Origin: Blautia luti
GTDB lineage: Bacteria > Bacillota > Clostridia > Lachnospirales > Lachnospiraceae
NCBI RefSeq assembly: GCF_013304735.1
Contig: NZ_JAAITI010000003.1
Location: forward strand, 62,001-126,000
DNA: 64,000 nt
Reading direction: 5' to 3'
Both the position numbers and the translations under genes were made by a program. Positions 33,391 to 43,133 of the stretch are shown piece by piece. Below the pieces are notes generated by a model. It saw nothing but the letters and a program-made list of their open reading frames with translations. It was not told the DNA's origin and did not search any database. Position 1 is the first letter of the stretch. The number at the start of each line of letters is the position of its first letter.

Positions 33391-34416
33391 ATGTTAACTT
33401 CTGTCTATCGCCTGGTCAGGCCCCGTCAGTTTGAACTGGTTTTTAAGGATATCACCCTTGATACCTCCCATGTGATTGTTCATCCTGTCCGCCTGTCTAT
33501 CTGCAATGCAGATCAACGCTATTATCAGGGGCTCCGTGCGGAAAACATTCTCCGCAAAAAGCTTCCCATGGCTCTGATTCATGAAGCAGTAGGCCGGGTG
33601 GTTTATGATCCGTCCGGTCAGTTCCAGGAGGGGACTCTTGTGGTCATGATTCCCAATACCCCTTCCGAAACCGATGAGGTCATTGCGGAGAATTATCTGC
33701 GGAGCAGCCAGTTCCGTGCCAGTGGCTTTGATGGCTTTATGCAGGAATATGTCAGTATGAAACCGGATCGTCTTGTACCGCTCCCGGAAGATATCAATCT
33801 TTCTGTGGCTGCTTTTACAGAAATCGTCAGTGTCAGCTACCATGCCATCCGGAGATTTCTCCGTTTTTCACATACACGCAGAAATGTAATTGGCGTATGG
33901 GGCGATGGCAACCTTGGTTACATTACTTCACTTCTTCTGAAAATCATACTACCGGAAAGCAGAATCTGTGTGTTTGGCGTCAATGAATACAAACTTCATG
34001 ATTTTTCTTTTGCAGATGATGTATTCCTGATTTCCGAGATTCCGGACGACTTTTATCTGGACCACGCATTCGAATGCGTAGGTGGAGCTGCTTCATCCAA
34101 AGCCATCAATCAGATCATTGACCATATTAATCCGGAGGGAACCATTTCCATCATGGGTGTGTCCGAAGACCTTGCCCCGCTTAACACAAGAATGATCCTG
34201 GAAAAAGGTCTTCGTCTTTTCGGAAGCAGCCGAAGCGGCCGGGAAGATTTTCTTGGTCTTATTAACCTGTATAAAGAAAATCCGGATGTGGTAAACCAGC
34301 TGGAAAAAATCGTAGGAGCCGAAATCCACGTAAAAAATATTCAGGACATCATCCGTGCTTTCGAAATCGATATTCATAAGATCATGGGAAAAACAATTAT
34401 GATTTGGGAGAATTAA
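33391..34416 (+). CDS. tarJ: Ribulose-5-phosphate reductase, TarJ type
   Basis: A zinc-containing medium-chain dehydrogenase that reduces ribulose 5-phosphate to ribitol 5-phosphate for TarI. It is 341 residues, the usual length. The first zinc region is ICNADQRYYQG and the conserved HEAVG lies at about residues 62-66. The cofactor fold GDGNLGY is near residue 170. It is directly joined to tarI and followed 3 bp later by the next transferase gene, which indicates coupled translation. Confidence 0.87.
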   Translation: MLTSVYRLVRPRQFELVFKDITLDTSHVIVHPVRLSICNADQRYYQGLRAENILRKKLPMALIHEAVGRVVYDPSGQFQEGTLVVMIPNTPSETDEVIAENYLRSSQFRASGFDGFMQEYVSMKPDRLVPLPEDINLSVAAFTEIVSVSYHAIRRFLRFSHTRRNVIGVWGDGNLGYITSLLLKIILPESRICVFGVNEYKLHDFSFADDVFLISEIPDDFYLDHAFECVGGAASSKAINQIIDHINPEGTISIMGVSEDLAPLNTRMILEKGLRLFGSSRSGREDFLGLINLYKENPDVVNQLEKIVGAEIHVKNIQDIIRAFEIDIHKIMGKTIMIWEN

Positions 34417-34419
34417 CAG

Positions 34420-35631
34420 ATGAAAAAATTATTGAAAAAACTTTCCAGGGGGCCTCTTTCTCCTGTTTTTAAAGTATACCGAAAAATATATAAGCCTGTC
34501 GTTCTTCATTTTTTCTATCCTGTTGCTTATAAATTTTTCACACTTACAAGAAAAGTAAATCCGAAAAAGGTTGTTTTTATTGAAGCCCGTTTTGATAAGA
34601 TTACAGATACTTTTCAGCTGATTTATAACCGCATGGAAAAAGAAGGCTATGAAATCCATGAATGTTTCCTGCTGAATACCAAACCAGGAAAGCTTGCATA
34701 TACAAAACGCAGTCTTCATATGCTGAAAGAAATTTCCGATGCCCATTATATTTTCCTGAATGATGCATGCAACGTCACAAGCTGTATTTCTCTTCGAAAA
34801 GGAAGCAGTATCTTTCAGGTCTGGCATGCCTGCGGCGCGTTCAAAAAATTCGGCATGAGTACTGCCGATCTGATTTTCGGTGACAACCGTAAGAATCAGG
34901 AGAAATTCCCCAATTACCGGAATCTTGCCTATGTTACTGTCAGCAGCCCGGAAATCAGCTGGGCTTATGAAGAGGCGATGAATCTGAAAAATACAGATAC
35001 TCAGATTGTATCTACCGGAATCAGCCGTACCGATGTTTTTTATGATAAAAACTTTATCGAAGCCGCTGCCAAGGCTGTTTATTCTGTGTGTCCCAAAGCC
35101 CGCTCCAAAAAAATTATTCTGTACGCTCCAACTTTCCGCGGCAGAGTAGCAAAAGCTCAGACACCTGACTGTCTGGATATTGCAGCTATGAAAGAAGCTC
35201 TTGGAGATGAATATTTCCTGCTTCTGAAACATCACCCCTTTGTAAAAAAACGCCCGGAAATCCCGGAAAACTGCCAGGATTTCGCAATGGACGTCACAAC
35301 AGAACTGGATATCGACAAATTACTCTGTGTCAGTGATGTCTGCATCTCCGACTATTCCTCACTGATTTTTGAGTACTCCCTGTTCGAGCGCCCGATGATC
35401 TTCTTCGCCTACGACCTGGACGAATATTTTGACTGGAGAGGCTTCTACTACAACTACGACGAACTCACCCCAGGCCCCATCGTCAAAACAACCGAAGAAA
35501 TCATCGACTACATCCAACACCTTGACACCCGCTTCAACCCCTCCCAGGTCCGCGCCTTCCGGGAAAAATTTATGTCCGCATGCGATGGACATGCAACGGA
35601 TAGGATTTTGGAGTTGGTGGAGAAGTGTTAA
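34420..35631 (+). CDS. CDP-ribitol/glycerol polyol-phosphate transferase (second)
   Basis: A second member of the CDP-glycerol glycerophosphotransferase family, 403 residues, with FQVWHACGAFKKFGMS, APTFRGRVAKAQ, LLKHHPF and the ending SDYSSLIFEYSLFERPM. Its basic N-terminal 45 residues look membrane-attaching. As last gene after tarI/tarJ it is the probable ribitol-phosphate polymerase (TarL/TarK role). The last 250 bp are noticeably more GC-rich than the rest of the gene. Confidence 0.87.
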   Translation: MKKLLKKLSRGPLSPVFKVYRKIYKPVVLHFFYPVAYKFFTLTRKVNPKKVVFIEARFDKITDTFQLIYNRMEKEGYEIHECFLLNTKPGKLAYTKRSLHMLKEISDAHYIFLNDACNVTSCISLRKGSSIFQVWHACGAFKKFGMSTADLIFGDNRKNQEKFPNYRNLAYVTVSSPEISWAYEEAMNLKNTDTQIVSTGISRTDVFYDKNFIEAAAKAVYSVCPKARSKKIILYAPTFRGRVAKAQTPDCLDIAAMKEALGDEYFLLLKHHPFVKKRPEIPENCQDFAMDVTTELDIDKLLCVSDVCISDYSSLIFEYSLFERPMIFFAYDLDEYFDWRGFYYNYDELTPGPIVKTTEEIIDYIQHLDTRFNPSQVRAFREKFMSACDGHATDRILELVEKC

Positions 35632-35790
35632 GTGGAAAACTTCATAAAAAAATATCGAAACCAATATAAAATCAAATGCTATGACAAAGACTTTAAAACA
35701 GTTGGTTTGTCAGCAAGTCTATCATTTATAAAGTTGTAAACTGGTGTTATAATAATTAAAGGTATAATAAACCCATTTTGGATCAAAGAA

Positions 35791-35836
35791 AAACCAGCCA
35801 GCCCGAAACAAAACTTTCAGGCCAGCTGGTTTTTCT
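35791..35836. terminator. Bidirectional terminator between convergent operons
   Basis: Stem AACCAGC-x-GCC against GGC-x-AGCTGGTT with A and T runs on opposite sides. It separates the plus-strand teichoic cluster from the minus-strand metG operon. The rest of 35632-35890 is non-coding. Confidence 0.75.
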
Positions 35837-35891
35837 CATTTCTATAGTCAAGCGGATATTCGCAATCCCGCAGGGGACTTCCCTGATTCGG

Positions 35892-37100
35892 TTAAATCAA
35901 ATCCAACACCTTCACCGCATTACTCTCCGTCACAGCCACAACCTCCTCGCAGCTGACACCCTTAATCTCCGCAATAGTCTTCACAACCTCCGACAGATAC
36001 AGGGAACTGTTTCTCTTTCCACGGTTTGGCACAGGTGCCATATACGGACAGTCGGTTTCCAGCAAAATCTGGTTCAGAGGTGCATACTCTACCACTTCTT
36101 TCAATTTCCGAGAATTCTTAAAAGTAACCACACCACCGATTCCCAGGCAAAGCCCCATATCCAGATACTCCCTTGCAATCTCCTTACTATAGGAAAAGCA
36201 ATGGATAACTCCGCCATACATTCCATCCTTCATATACTCTCTCACAATATTCAGCGTATCCTCCGCTGCATCACGGCTGTGGATCATAAATGGGAGCTTC
36301 TTTTCACGGGCGATGTCCATCTGCTGGCGGAAGACTTTCTGCTGGAGAAGATGCTCTTCTTTCTCCTTATGCCAGTAATAATCCAGACCGATCTCGCCTA
36401 CGGCTACTGTTTTTTCCATATCACAATATCTGCGGATTTCATCCAGAACAGCTGCATCCACTTTGTCCGCATCATCCGGATGAACACCCACTGCACCATA
36501 AACAAACGGATATTTCTCCACCAGCTCATAAACCCGGTCAAAATGTCCCACAGAAGCACAAACATCCACAATATGCCCGATCCCATTCTCCTGCATACTC
36601 TCCAGCATCTCAAACCGATCCTCGTCAAAAGCCTCATCGTCATAATGGGCATGGGTATCAAAAATCATAGCTTTATCCACAGTCATCTCGTCACCGACAG
36701 AAACTTTTCCACCTTTCAGTACTCTTGTAAACACACCTTCCCGTGGCATGATGCACTCACCCATCTTCTGGAAAATGGCACAGCCATTATGGCACTCCTT
36801 CCCAATCTGAGTCAGCTCCAGCACAACCTCGCCACAGCGAAATCTGGTACCAACCGGAAGTTTCGCAAAATCAATCCCCTCCACAACCAGATTTTCGCCA
36901 AAAGCACCATCCTCAACATCAGCGCCCCTCGCCCGGAACGCCTCAATCTTTTCACTGGAAAGAAGACTCACCTGCCGATGCCACTTCCCTGCATGAGCAT
37001 CCCCCTCAAGCCCCCAGTCCTCCACAAAAACCGCAGACCCCACATTCCTCTTCTGAGTCCCCTTCATCTCACTGATACAAACCGCAAGTACTTTTCCCAT
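35892..37100 (-). CDS. MOSC domain - TatD nuclease fusion protein
   Basis: One 402-residue frame joins two normally separate proteins. Residues 1-143 are a MOSC domain, a molybdenum-cofactor sulfurase C-terminal type, with GLEGDAHAGKWHRQVSLLS and conserved C103 in TQIGKECH. From residue 145 a complete TatD-type metal-dependent DNase follows, with the H-x-H metal pair at H150 and H152, GEIGLDYYW and LLETDCPY. The MOSC part ends GDEMT as stand-alone proteins do, and only a few linker residues separate the parts. AGGAG lies 7 nt before the ATG. It follows moaB after the palindromic repeat. Metal-cofactor chemistry and DNA/tRNA-end nuclease activity are family-based inferences. Confidence 0.9.
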   Translation of the reverse strand: MGKVLAVCISEMKGTQKRNVGSAVFVEDWGLEGDAHAGKWHRQVSLLSSEKIEAFRARGADVEDGAFGENLVVEGIDFAKLPVGTRFRCGEVVLELTQIGKECHNGCAIFQKMGECIMPREGVFTRVLKGGKVSVGDEMTVDKAMIFDTHAHYDDEAFDEDRFEMLESMQENGIGHIVDVCASVGHFDRVYELVEKYPFVYGAVGVHPDDADKVDAAVLDEIRRYCDMEKTVAVGEIGLDYYWHKEKEEHLLQQKVFRQQMDIAREKKLPFMIHSRDAAEDTLNIVREYMKDGMYGGVIHCFSYSKEIAREYLDMGLCLGIGGVVTFKNSRKLKEVVEYAPLNQILLETDCPYMAPVPNRGKRNSSLYLSEVVKTIAEIKGVSCEEVVAVTESNAVKVLDLI

Positions 37101-37235
37101 AACAAACTCCTATTAATTACACATCGTTACCAAATTTGTTCCTATATATCACACCAGTAATATTAATTTCCACCTATCAACACATCCGGTAAAACCTACA
37201 ACACATACGACAAACCGTACCACATTCAACAACCA

Positions 37236-37418
37236 GCCCAACGGAGGCAGGGCCAGTACGGTGACGTTAGCGGAGCGGCCGTCGAGAGGCGAGTATAGCT
37301 GCTGCCACCGAGCGCCCTGTTTGAGCCGCAGGCGAGTTGGCGCGAATGGCAGCAAATCAGCGACGCAGCCGAACAGGCCGCGCAGCGTGTCACCGTACTG
37401 GCCCTGCCTCCGTTGGGC
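37236..37418. repeat. 183-bp GC-rich element with perfect 30-bp terminal inverted repeats
   Basis: Arms 37236-37265 and 37389-37418 are exact inverted copies (30 of 30). The 123-bp interior is also self-complementary in blocks, with GCGGCC/GGCCGC, GCTGCCA/TGGCAGC and GCGCC/GGCGC nested around a small loop. Either strand can thus fold into one long branched hairpin. It contains no plausible gene and is much richer in G+C than its flanks. It sits in the moaB to MOSC-tatD gap of an otherwise tight operon. It is a MITE-like, REP-like or structured-RNA element, and which one is open. Confidence 0.85.
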
Positions 37419-37450
37419 GTCCGTTCGTTAGTCTAAGTATACCCCACACA

Positions 37451-37939
37451 CTACCGTCCGCATTCTCCAGCATCGCCGGTCAAAATCTCAATCCCATGCC
37501 CCAACGTCTCAATAATAACCTCAAGACACTCTTTAACAGCCTTAGGACTCCCCGGCAAATTAACAATCAACGTCCCCTTCCGGATCCCAGCCGTACCCCG
37601 ACTCAACATCGCCCTCTTAGTAATCGTCAAACTAAACGCCCGCATCGCCTCCGGAATCCCCGGCACACGCCGCTCGATCACGTCCTCCGTAGCCTCCGGC
37701 GTCACATCCCTTTTGGAAAACCCGGTACCACCCGTAGTCAAAATCAGCTCCGCCAGACCCTGATCCGCAATCTCAGCCATCCGGGCACCAAGCATCCCAC
37801 GGTCATCTGGCAAAACATCCATAGAAACAACCACGTACCCGGCTGCCTCCACAATCTCCTTCACAGCCGGCCCACTAAGATCTTCACGCTCCCCTTTATA
37901 ACCCTTATCACTAGAAGTAATCACCGCAACTCTCTTCAT
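37451..37939 (-). CDS. moaB: Molybdenum cofactor protein MoaB/MogA family
   Basis: A MoaB/Mog-type molybdopterin adenylyltransferase fold of 162 residues. It has the motifs LTTGGTGFSKRDVTPEAT (residues 69-86) and LPGSPKAVKEC near 140, which bind molybdopterin. ATG at 37939 is seven bases from GGAGG and preferred over GTG at 37942. It overlaps the tail region of moaA closely. It acts in Moco or tungsten-cofactor assembly with moaA and moaC. Confidence 0.9.
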   Translation of the reverse strand: MKRVAVITSSDKGYKGEREDLSGPAVKEIVEAAGYVVVSMDVLPDDRGMLGARMAEIADQGLAELILTTGGTGFSKRDVTPEATEDVIERRVPGIPEAMRAFSLTITKRAMLSRGTAGIRKGTLIVNLPGSPKAVKECLEVIIETLGHGIEILTGDAGECGR

Positions 37940-37942
37940 CAC

Positions 37943-38932
37943 TTAACCTCCAATCTGAGCCATACAAAGCTTCTCCGTCTTATCATCCTTCTGTTTCTCC
38001 AGGCCTCCGCCAAAAGCATGCCCGTCCGGTTTCTCCGCCAGAGCCTCCAGGATCACAGCCTTCAGCTCCTCATCCGAGCCACCACCACGGATCACAGCAC
38101 GAAGATCCCGCCCCGCCGCATACTGCAGACAAGTCTTCAAAAAACCCTGGGAAGTCAAACGAATCCGGTTACACTCCCCACAAAACTTATGGCTTACCGC
38201 GCTGATAAACCCGATCTTTCCGGAAAAACCATCCACATCATAATAATGACACGGTCCATTCCCAAGGGGCTCCCCAACATACGGCGAAAACCGCGGAAGC
38301 TTTTCCCCAAGGATCCGAAGCAGTTCCTCCTCCGACACCCCATGAAATTCTTTTCCCATCCCAATGGGCATCATCTCAATAAACCGCACATGCACCCTGT
38401 GATCCCTGGCAAAAAGCGCCACCCGGCAAAGATCCTGCTCCTGGATCCCAAGAGGCACACAATTGATCTTCAGTGAAATCTCCGGATACTTCATTGCCTC
38501 CGAAATTCCTTCCAGCGTCCGCCCCAGTTCATCCCGCCGCGTGATCCTCTTGCTGCAGGCCTCATCCAGCGTATCAAGGCTGATATTCAATCCGTCCAGC
38601 CCCGCCCGGGCAAAATCACTCATCTGGTCTTTCAGAAGCACACCATTTGTAGTCAGAGTCACCTTCTCGATCCCCGGCATATTTTTCAGTTTTTCCACCA
38701 GCTGAGGCATCCGTGGCCGTACAAGCGGTTCCCCGCCGGTCAGCTTGATCTTCCGGATACCCAGCTCTGCCATCACCCGGCAGATTCTCAAAATTTCCTC
38801 TTCCTGCAAAATGAGGGAGCGCTCCACATGCTGCACTCCCTCCTCCGGCATACAATAAATACACCGCAAATTACATCTGTCAGTTACGGAAATCCTGAGA
38901 TAATCAATATTTCTTCCGCACCTGTCTATCAT
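37943..38932 (-). CDS. moaA: GTP 3',8-cyclase MoaA
   Basis: The radical SAM enzyme of the first step of molybdopterin synthesis, acting with MoaC to make cyclic pyranopterin. The SAM cluster cysteines C20, C24 and C27 lie in [15 protein letters not shown]. The second cluster is in [20 protein letters not shown], and GGEPLVR binds SAM. The protein ends IGG; the terminal GG is required for activity in the family. The 329 residues are normal. It overlaps moaC by 4 bp (ATGA). Confidence 0.96.
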   Translation of the reverse strand: MIDRCGRNIDYLRISVTDRCNLRCIYCMPEEGVQHVERSLILQEEEILRICRVMAELGIRKIKLTGGEPLVRPRMPQLVEKLKNMPGIEKVTLTTNGVLLKDQMSDFARAGLDGLNISLDTLDEACSKRITRRDELGRTLEGISEAMKYPEISLKINCVPLGIQEQDLCRVALFARDHRVHVRFIEMMPIGMGKEFHGVSEEELLRILGEKLPRFSPYVGEPLGNGPCHYYDVDGFSGKIGFISAVSHKFCGECNRIRLTSQGFLKTCLQYAAGRDLRAVIRGGGSDEELKAVILEALAEKPDGHAFGGGLEKQKDDKTEKLCMAQIGG

Positions 38933-39408
38933 CTTTCCTCAAAACGGAAATCTCCGCTTTTTCCTCCTGTTTTCTCTTCCAGATGGATATCAGACATGAC
39001 CATGCGTTTGTCGATTGCCTTGCACATATCATAAATGGTCAGAAGCGCCACCTGAACACCTGTCAGCGCCTCCATCTCCACGCCTGTTTTCCCCTCTGTT
39101 TTTACCGTACAGAACACACGGATCACTCCCGCATCCTCGTCCGTCTCAAAATCCACAGAACATTTCTGGATGGGAAGTGGATGGCACATGGGGATCAGGT
39201 CAGAAGTACGCTTCACACCCATGATACCCGCCACACGGGCCACGCCAAGCACATCGCCCTTTTTCACATTTCCGCTTTTTACTGCGGCCATGATCTCCGG
39301 GCTTACCTGAATGGAACCGGTAGCTGTTGCTGTACGGTGAGTGTCCGGTTTATTGGACACGTCTACCATAACAGCATTGCCATTTTCATCAAAATGATTC
39401 AGTTTCAT
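38929..39408 (-). CDS. moaC: Cyclic pyranopterin monophosphate synthase
   Basis: MoaC converts the MoaA product to cyclic pyranopterin monophosphate. The 159 residues include [17 protein letters not shown], the active-site [15 protein letters not shown], and [14 protein letters not shown] with the conserved acidic and histidine residues. It starts 2 bp after the metG stop and overlaps moaA by 4 bp, so the Mo-cofactor genes are embedded in the metG transcription unit. Confidence 0.96.
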   Translation of the reverse strand: MKLNHFDENGNAVMVDVSNKPDTHRTATATGSIQVSPEIMAAVKSGNVKKGDVLGVARVAGIMGVKRTSDLIPMCHPLPIQKCSVDFETDEDAGVIRVFCTVKTEGKTGVEMEALTGVQVALLTIYDMCKAIDKRMVMSDIHLEEKTGGKSGDFRFEER

Positions 39409-39410
39409 AT

Positions 39411-41384
39411 TTAGCAGATCTCAGCGCCTGCAGGCATCTCTTTCTCCGGTACCATCAGGGAAAGATTTCCGTCTGCATCCTCTGCACAGAGGATCATACC
39501 CTCGCTGAGGATTCCTGCAAGTTTGGCAGGTTTCAGGTTTGTAACGACCATAACTTTTTTGCCAACCATTTCCTCTGCGGAATAGTGAGCTTTGATTCCG
39601 GATACGATCTGACGAACCTGGCTTCCGATCTTAACCTGAGAGCAGAGAAGTTTTCTGGATTTCTTAACTTCCTCGCAGGCAATGATCTCACCAACCTGGA
39701 ACTGAAGTTTTTCAAAATCATCAAAAGTGATCTCCGGTTTTGCCTCGATGTCGATCACATCTTTAGTTTCCTCTTTCTCCTCTTTTACTTCTTCCTTTTT
39801 CTCTTCTTTCTTCGGATGAAGTTTCTCAACTTTCTCAAGAACCTCTTTCAGGTCAAGTCTTGCAAAAAGGATCTCCGGTTTGTCAGTTACACGGTTTCCT
39901 GACGGATAAAGACCAAACTGCTCCATATCCTCAAGAGTTCTCTCGTTTGCGTTGAGCTGTACAAGAATGCGCTCTGTTGTACGCGGCATAAAAGATTTCA
40001 GAAGAGATGCGCCGATGCAGATTCCCTCAACCAGGTTGTAGAGAACCGTTGCAAGACGATCCTGTTTTGTCTCATCCTTTGCAAGTGCCCACGGCATTGT
40101 CTCATCGATATATTTGTTGCAACGTTTGAACAGGGAGAATACCTCTGTAATGGCATCTGCAACACGAAGTTTGTCCATTTTTGCGGAAACGTTCTTCGGA
40201 ACCTGAAGGATGAAATTCTTAAGATCCTCATCAACCGGCTCAGTAACGTTCTTGTTCTCAACGATTCCGTTGAAATATTTATTGGACATGGAGATTGTAC
40301 GATTTACAAGGTTTCCAAGTGTATTTGCAAGATCGGAATTCAGTCTCTCAACCATCAGCTCCCATGTGATGACACCATCATTCTCAAACGGCATCTCGTG
40401 GAGTACGAAATAACGGACAGCATCTACACCGAAGAACTCAACAAGCTCATCTGCGTAAATTACATTTCCTTTGGATTTACTCATTTTTCCATCGCCCTGA
40501 AGAAGCCACGGATGTCCGAATACCTGTTTCGGAAGCGGAAGATCCAGAGACATCAGGAAGATCGGCCAGTAAATCGTATGGAAACGAATGATATCTTTTC
40601 CGATAAGGTGAAGGTCCGCCGGCCAGTATTTGTTGAATTTATCGCTGCTGTTTCCGTCGCAGTCATAGCCGATACCTGTGATATAGTTTGTCAGGGCATC
40701 CAGCCATACATATACAACATGCTTCGGATCAAAATCTACCGGGATTCCCCATTTGAAGGATGTTCTGGACACACAGAGATCCTGAAGACCCGGAAGAAGG
40801 AAGTTGTTCATCATCTCGTTTTTACGAGACTCCGGCTGGATGAAATCCGGATGTGTGTTGATGTAGTCGATCAGTTTGTCTGCATACTTGCTCATTTTGA
40901 AAAAATATGCCTCTTCTTTAGCCGGTACACATGGACGTCCGCAGTCCGGACATTTGCCGTCTACAAGCTGGGACTCTGTGAAGAAAGACTCACATGGTGT
41001 ACAGTACATTCCTTCGTAATGACCCTTGTAGATATCTCCCTTTGCATACATTTTTTTGAAGATTTTTTTGACCTGCTCTTCATGGTCTTTATCTGTTGTA
41101 CGGATAAATTTGTCATAGGATGTGTTCATCAGATCCCAGATACGTTTGATCTCACCGGAAACGTTATCTACGAATTCCTTCGGTGTAACACCAGCTTCCT
41201 CGGCCTTCAGCTCGATCTTCTGGCCATGCTCATCCGTACCTGTCTGGAAATATACGTCATAACCCTGCTGTCTCTTAAAACGTGCGATGGCATCTGCAAG
41301 AACAACCTCATAAGTATTTCCGATATGCGGTTTACCGGATGTGTACGCAATGGCAGTGCTGATATAATATCTCTGCTTTTCCAT
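39411..41384 (-). CDS. metG: Methionyl-tRNA synthetase
   Basis: A class I synthetase of 657 residues. The HIGH-type motif HIGN is at residues 20-23, a four-cysteine zinc knuckle ([16 protein letters not shown]) lies near 127-150, and GKMSKSKGN near 300. A Lys/Glu-rich linker leads to the C-terminal EMAP-II-like tRNA-binding domain (from about residue 550, [14 protein letters not shown]). It is controlled by a methionine T-box (41516-41930) and heads an operon that continues into moaC-moaA-moaB and MOSC-TatD. Confidence 0.98.
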   Translation of the reverse strand: MEKQRYYISTAIAYTSGKPHIGNTYEVVLADAIARFKRQQGYDVYFQTGTDEHGQKIELKAEEAGVTPKEFVDNVSGEIKRIWDLMNTSYDKFIRTTDKDHEEQVKKIFKKMYAKGDIYKGHYEGMYCTPCESFFTESQLVDGKCPDCGRPCVPAKEEAYFFKMSKYADKLIDYINTHPDFIQPESRKNEMMNNFLLPGLQDLCVSRTSFKWGIPVDFDPKHVVYVWLDALTNYITGIGYDCDGNSSDKFNKYWPADLHLIGKDIIRFHTIYWPIFLMSLDLPLPKQVFGHPWLLQGDGKMSKSKGNVIYADELVEFFGVDAVRYFVLHEMPFENDGVITWELMVERLNSDLANTLGNLVNRTISMSNKYFNGIVENKNVTEPVDEDLKNFILQVPKNVSAKMDKLRVADAITEVFSLFKRCNKYIDETMPWALAKDETKQDRLATVLYNLVEGICIGASLLKSFMPRTTERILVQLNANERTLEDMEQFGLYPSGNRVTDKPEILFARLDLKEVLEKVEKLHPKKEEKKEEVKEEKEETKDVIDIEAKPEITFDDFEKLQFQVGEIIACEEVKKSRKLLCSQVKIGSQVRQIVSGIKAHYSAEEMVGKKVMVVTNLKPAKLAGILSEGMILCAEDADGNLSLMVPEKEMPAGAEIC

Positions 41385-41515
41385 CTTTTCTTTCCTCCAT
41401 AAATATAAAAATAAATTGTGTACTTACTCATAACGGACTGAAAATATATTCCGTCAAAACAGGAAATTTCCTGTCCGGGGACATTGGAAGATTACCAAGT
41501 AATTCTCAGCGACAT

Positions 41516-41930
41516 AAAAAAACGCCTTCTCATACCATAACGATATGAGAAGACGAGTTATTACCCGTGTTACCACTTCTTTTCGTTCCTGCCTCGCGGC
41601 AAAAACCTCATCAGGTACAGCAAACCCTATACCCTTCCGCTATAACAGGCGGTCCTGTCACTGCCTGCCGGTGTCCGTTAAATCGGACATTCGCACTTCG
41701 CTTATCGCGTTTAAACCGGTTCAGCAATGCCTCTCCGAAGCCATCTTCCATCTGCGCCTGCACATCCCTCTCAGTCTCGGAACTCCTGCATAAAGTGAAC
41801 CTTTACCATTCACTCTGCTGCAGATCTATGACTTCAACTGCGTCACAGCCTGCATCTAAAAAGTCCTCCGGGGATTTCCCTGTAGTACGGTGTACACATG
41901 TACTCTCTTCTTCCATGAGTTTTCCATATG
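41516..41930 (-). ncRNA. T-box leader of metG
   Basis: The antiterminator sequence AGTGGTAACACGGG (T-box bulge with TGGT, matching a tRNA ending ACCA) lies at 41561-41577. It is followed by a 12-bp terminator stem with a T7 run (41516-41556). Long structured stems up to about 41930 supply Stem I. Uncharged tRNA-Met would pair and allow read-through (Rfam RF00230). The specifier codon was not assigned with certainty. Confidence 0.87.
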
Positions 41931-41974
41931 GGAAAATCGTAACACATTTCCGATGGTTTGTAAACGGGGAAATA

Positions 41975-42621
41975 TTAATTTACGGTTACTTTACACTTCA
42001 CAGTTTTGGTTCCGGATTTCACGGTGATCACTGCAGTTCCTTTTGCTTTTGCGGTGATCTTTCCGACGGATGTTACCGTTGCCGGTGTTTTCTTAACCCA
42101 TTCTGCAAAGCTGTGATCCGTTGCAGAAATTTCTTTCTTCTCACCAAGAATCTTTTTGCAAGTGCTGCAAAATACCTTCGCATTTCCTGCCTCTTCACAG
42201 ATTGCGCATTTTTGTAAATACCTTCGAGACTTTGTGAGAATGTTATCTTACTAAGGCTTACACACTTCTTAAATGCCCTATCTCCAATACTGGTAACGCC
42301 ATTTCCAATACTTATTTTAATTATCTTTTCTTTATAGTCCTTCTCTGCATTCTCTCCATCAGAAAACTCTGATACCGTATTTTCCTCTGCTTCGCTATTC
42401 TCAGGATCTGTACTTTCTCCTGAAATCTTCGGCTGAAGCTCCTCCAACTCGTTTTCTGCAGTAATTTCCTCTTCCGCTATATCATTCTGTTCCACATCAG
42501 ATGCTGCATCCGCATCAGAAACCTCATCGATGTCTTCTGTATCCGGCAGCACTTCTTCTGTCTCAGCCACAGCCTCTCCTGAACTGTCTGTAAAAGCTGC
42601 CAGAAGCTGTTCCGATTTCAT
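41975..42621 (-). pseudogene. Decayed LRR surface protein with BIG2-like tail
   Basis: The 5' part (42230-42621) reads an acidic Ser/Glu-rich stretch then IIKISIGNGVTSIGDRAFKKCVSLSKITF, a BspA-type leucine-rich repeat (LRR_5). Then the frame breaks. The next frame encodes CAICEEAGNAKVFCSTCKK, a zinc-knuckle-like piece, and a bacterial Ig-like end KGTAVITVKSGTKTKTVKCKVTVN-like that stops at 41975. No signal peptide precedes the acidic part, and the start lies 2 bp after the exporter gene. Most repeats appear deleted. It is probably the remnant of a cell-surface adhesin-like protein. Confidence 0.7.
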
Positions 42622-42623
42622 TT

Positions 42624-43070
42624 CTACATCCGTCTCTGCCTATACATCCACCGCCATGCCATCCGGAAAGCAATGGTCGTCAGCGTCATACCTGCAGCCA
42701 TGCTGGCCGCAAAAAGAATCGTATAGATCCCATCCTTCTGAAAATTCGTCCAGTTCCTCATCATCATCCAGTTCATGGTACGATACAATGCCGCACCCGG
42801 GATCAGCGGGATCGTAGCCGAAACCAGAAAAACCGTAACCGGCGTCTTATGTACCCTCGCCATACACTCCGCATACAAAGTAATCGCCACTGTTGACCAA
42901 AAGCCACAGATATAAGGACTCGGTGTTACAAACTCCACCGCCAGATAAACAGCCCAGGACAGACAGCCGCCCAGAGCCGCAAACCAGAGCTTTTTGCCAT
43001 GTATATTAAATAAAGCCGCAAAACCGAGGGATCCTGTAAAGGATACAATCAGCTGTATGATCTCTCTCAT
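42624..43070 (-). CDS. Threonine/serine exporter, small subunit (ThrE_2/DUF3815)
   Basis: A 148-residue membrane protein with four TM segments. The family segment FNIHGKKLWFAALGGCLSWAVY is followed by TIPLIPGAALYRTM. In many Firmicutes the ThrE exporter is split into this half and the DUF1212 half, which lies 63 bp upstream on the same strand. Together they would form the efflux carrier. The gene ends close to a decayed surface-protein remnant. Confidence 0.85.
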   Translation of the reverse strand: MREIIQLIVSFTGSLGFAALFNIHGKKLWFAALGGCLSWAVYLAVEFVTPSPYICGFWSTVAITLYAECMARVHKTPVTVFLVSATIPLIPGAALYRTMNWMMMRNWTNFQKDGIYTILFAASMAAGMTLTTIAFRMAWRWMYRQRRM

Positions 43071-43133
43071 ATTTTTTCCTCCATATTCATGGACACACCG
43101 CTGTCTCTGTTACAGTACTGCGCCTGAATCCCA

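Noticed and set aside
35778..37160. A 460-codon open frame on the plus strand
   Set aside because: It lies entirely opposite the MOSC-TatD gene, whose motifs are clear. Its composition (Ile, Leu, His, Gln-rich) is that of an antisense shadow, and it has no ribosome site.
41545..42217. Two overlapping plus-strand frames of 82 and 216 codons
   Set aside because: They cover the antisense of the metG T-box leader and the decayed LRR gene. The T-box core explains the conservation.
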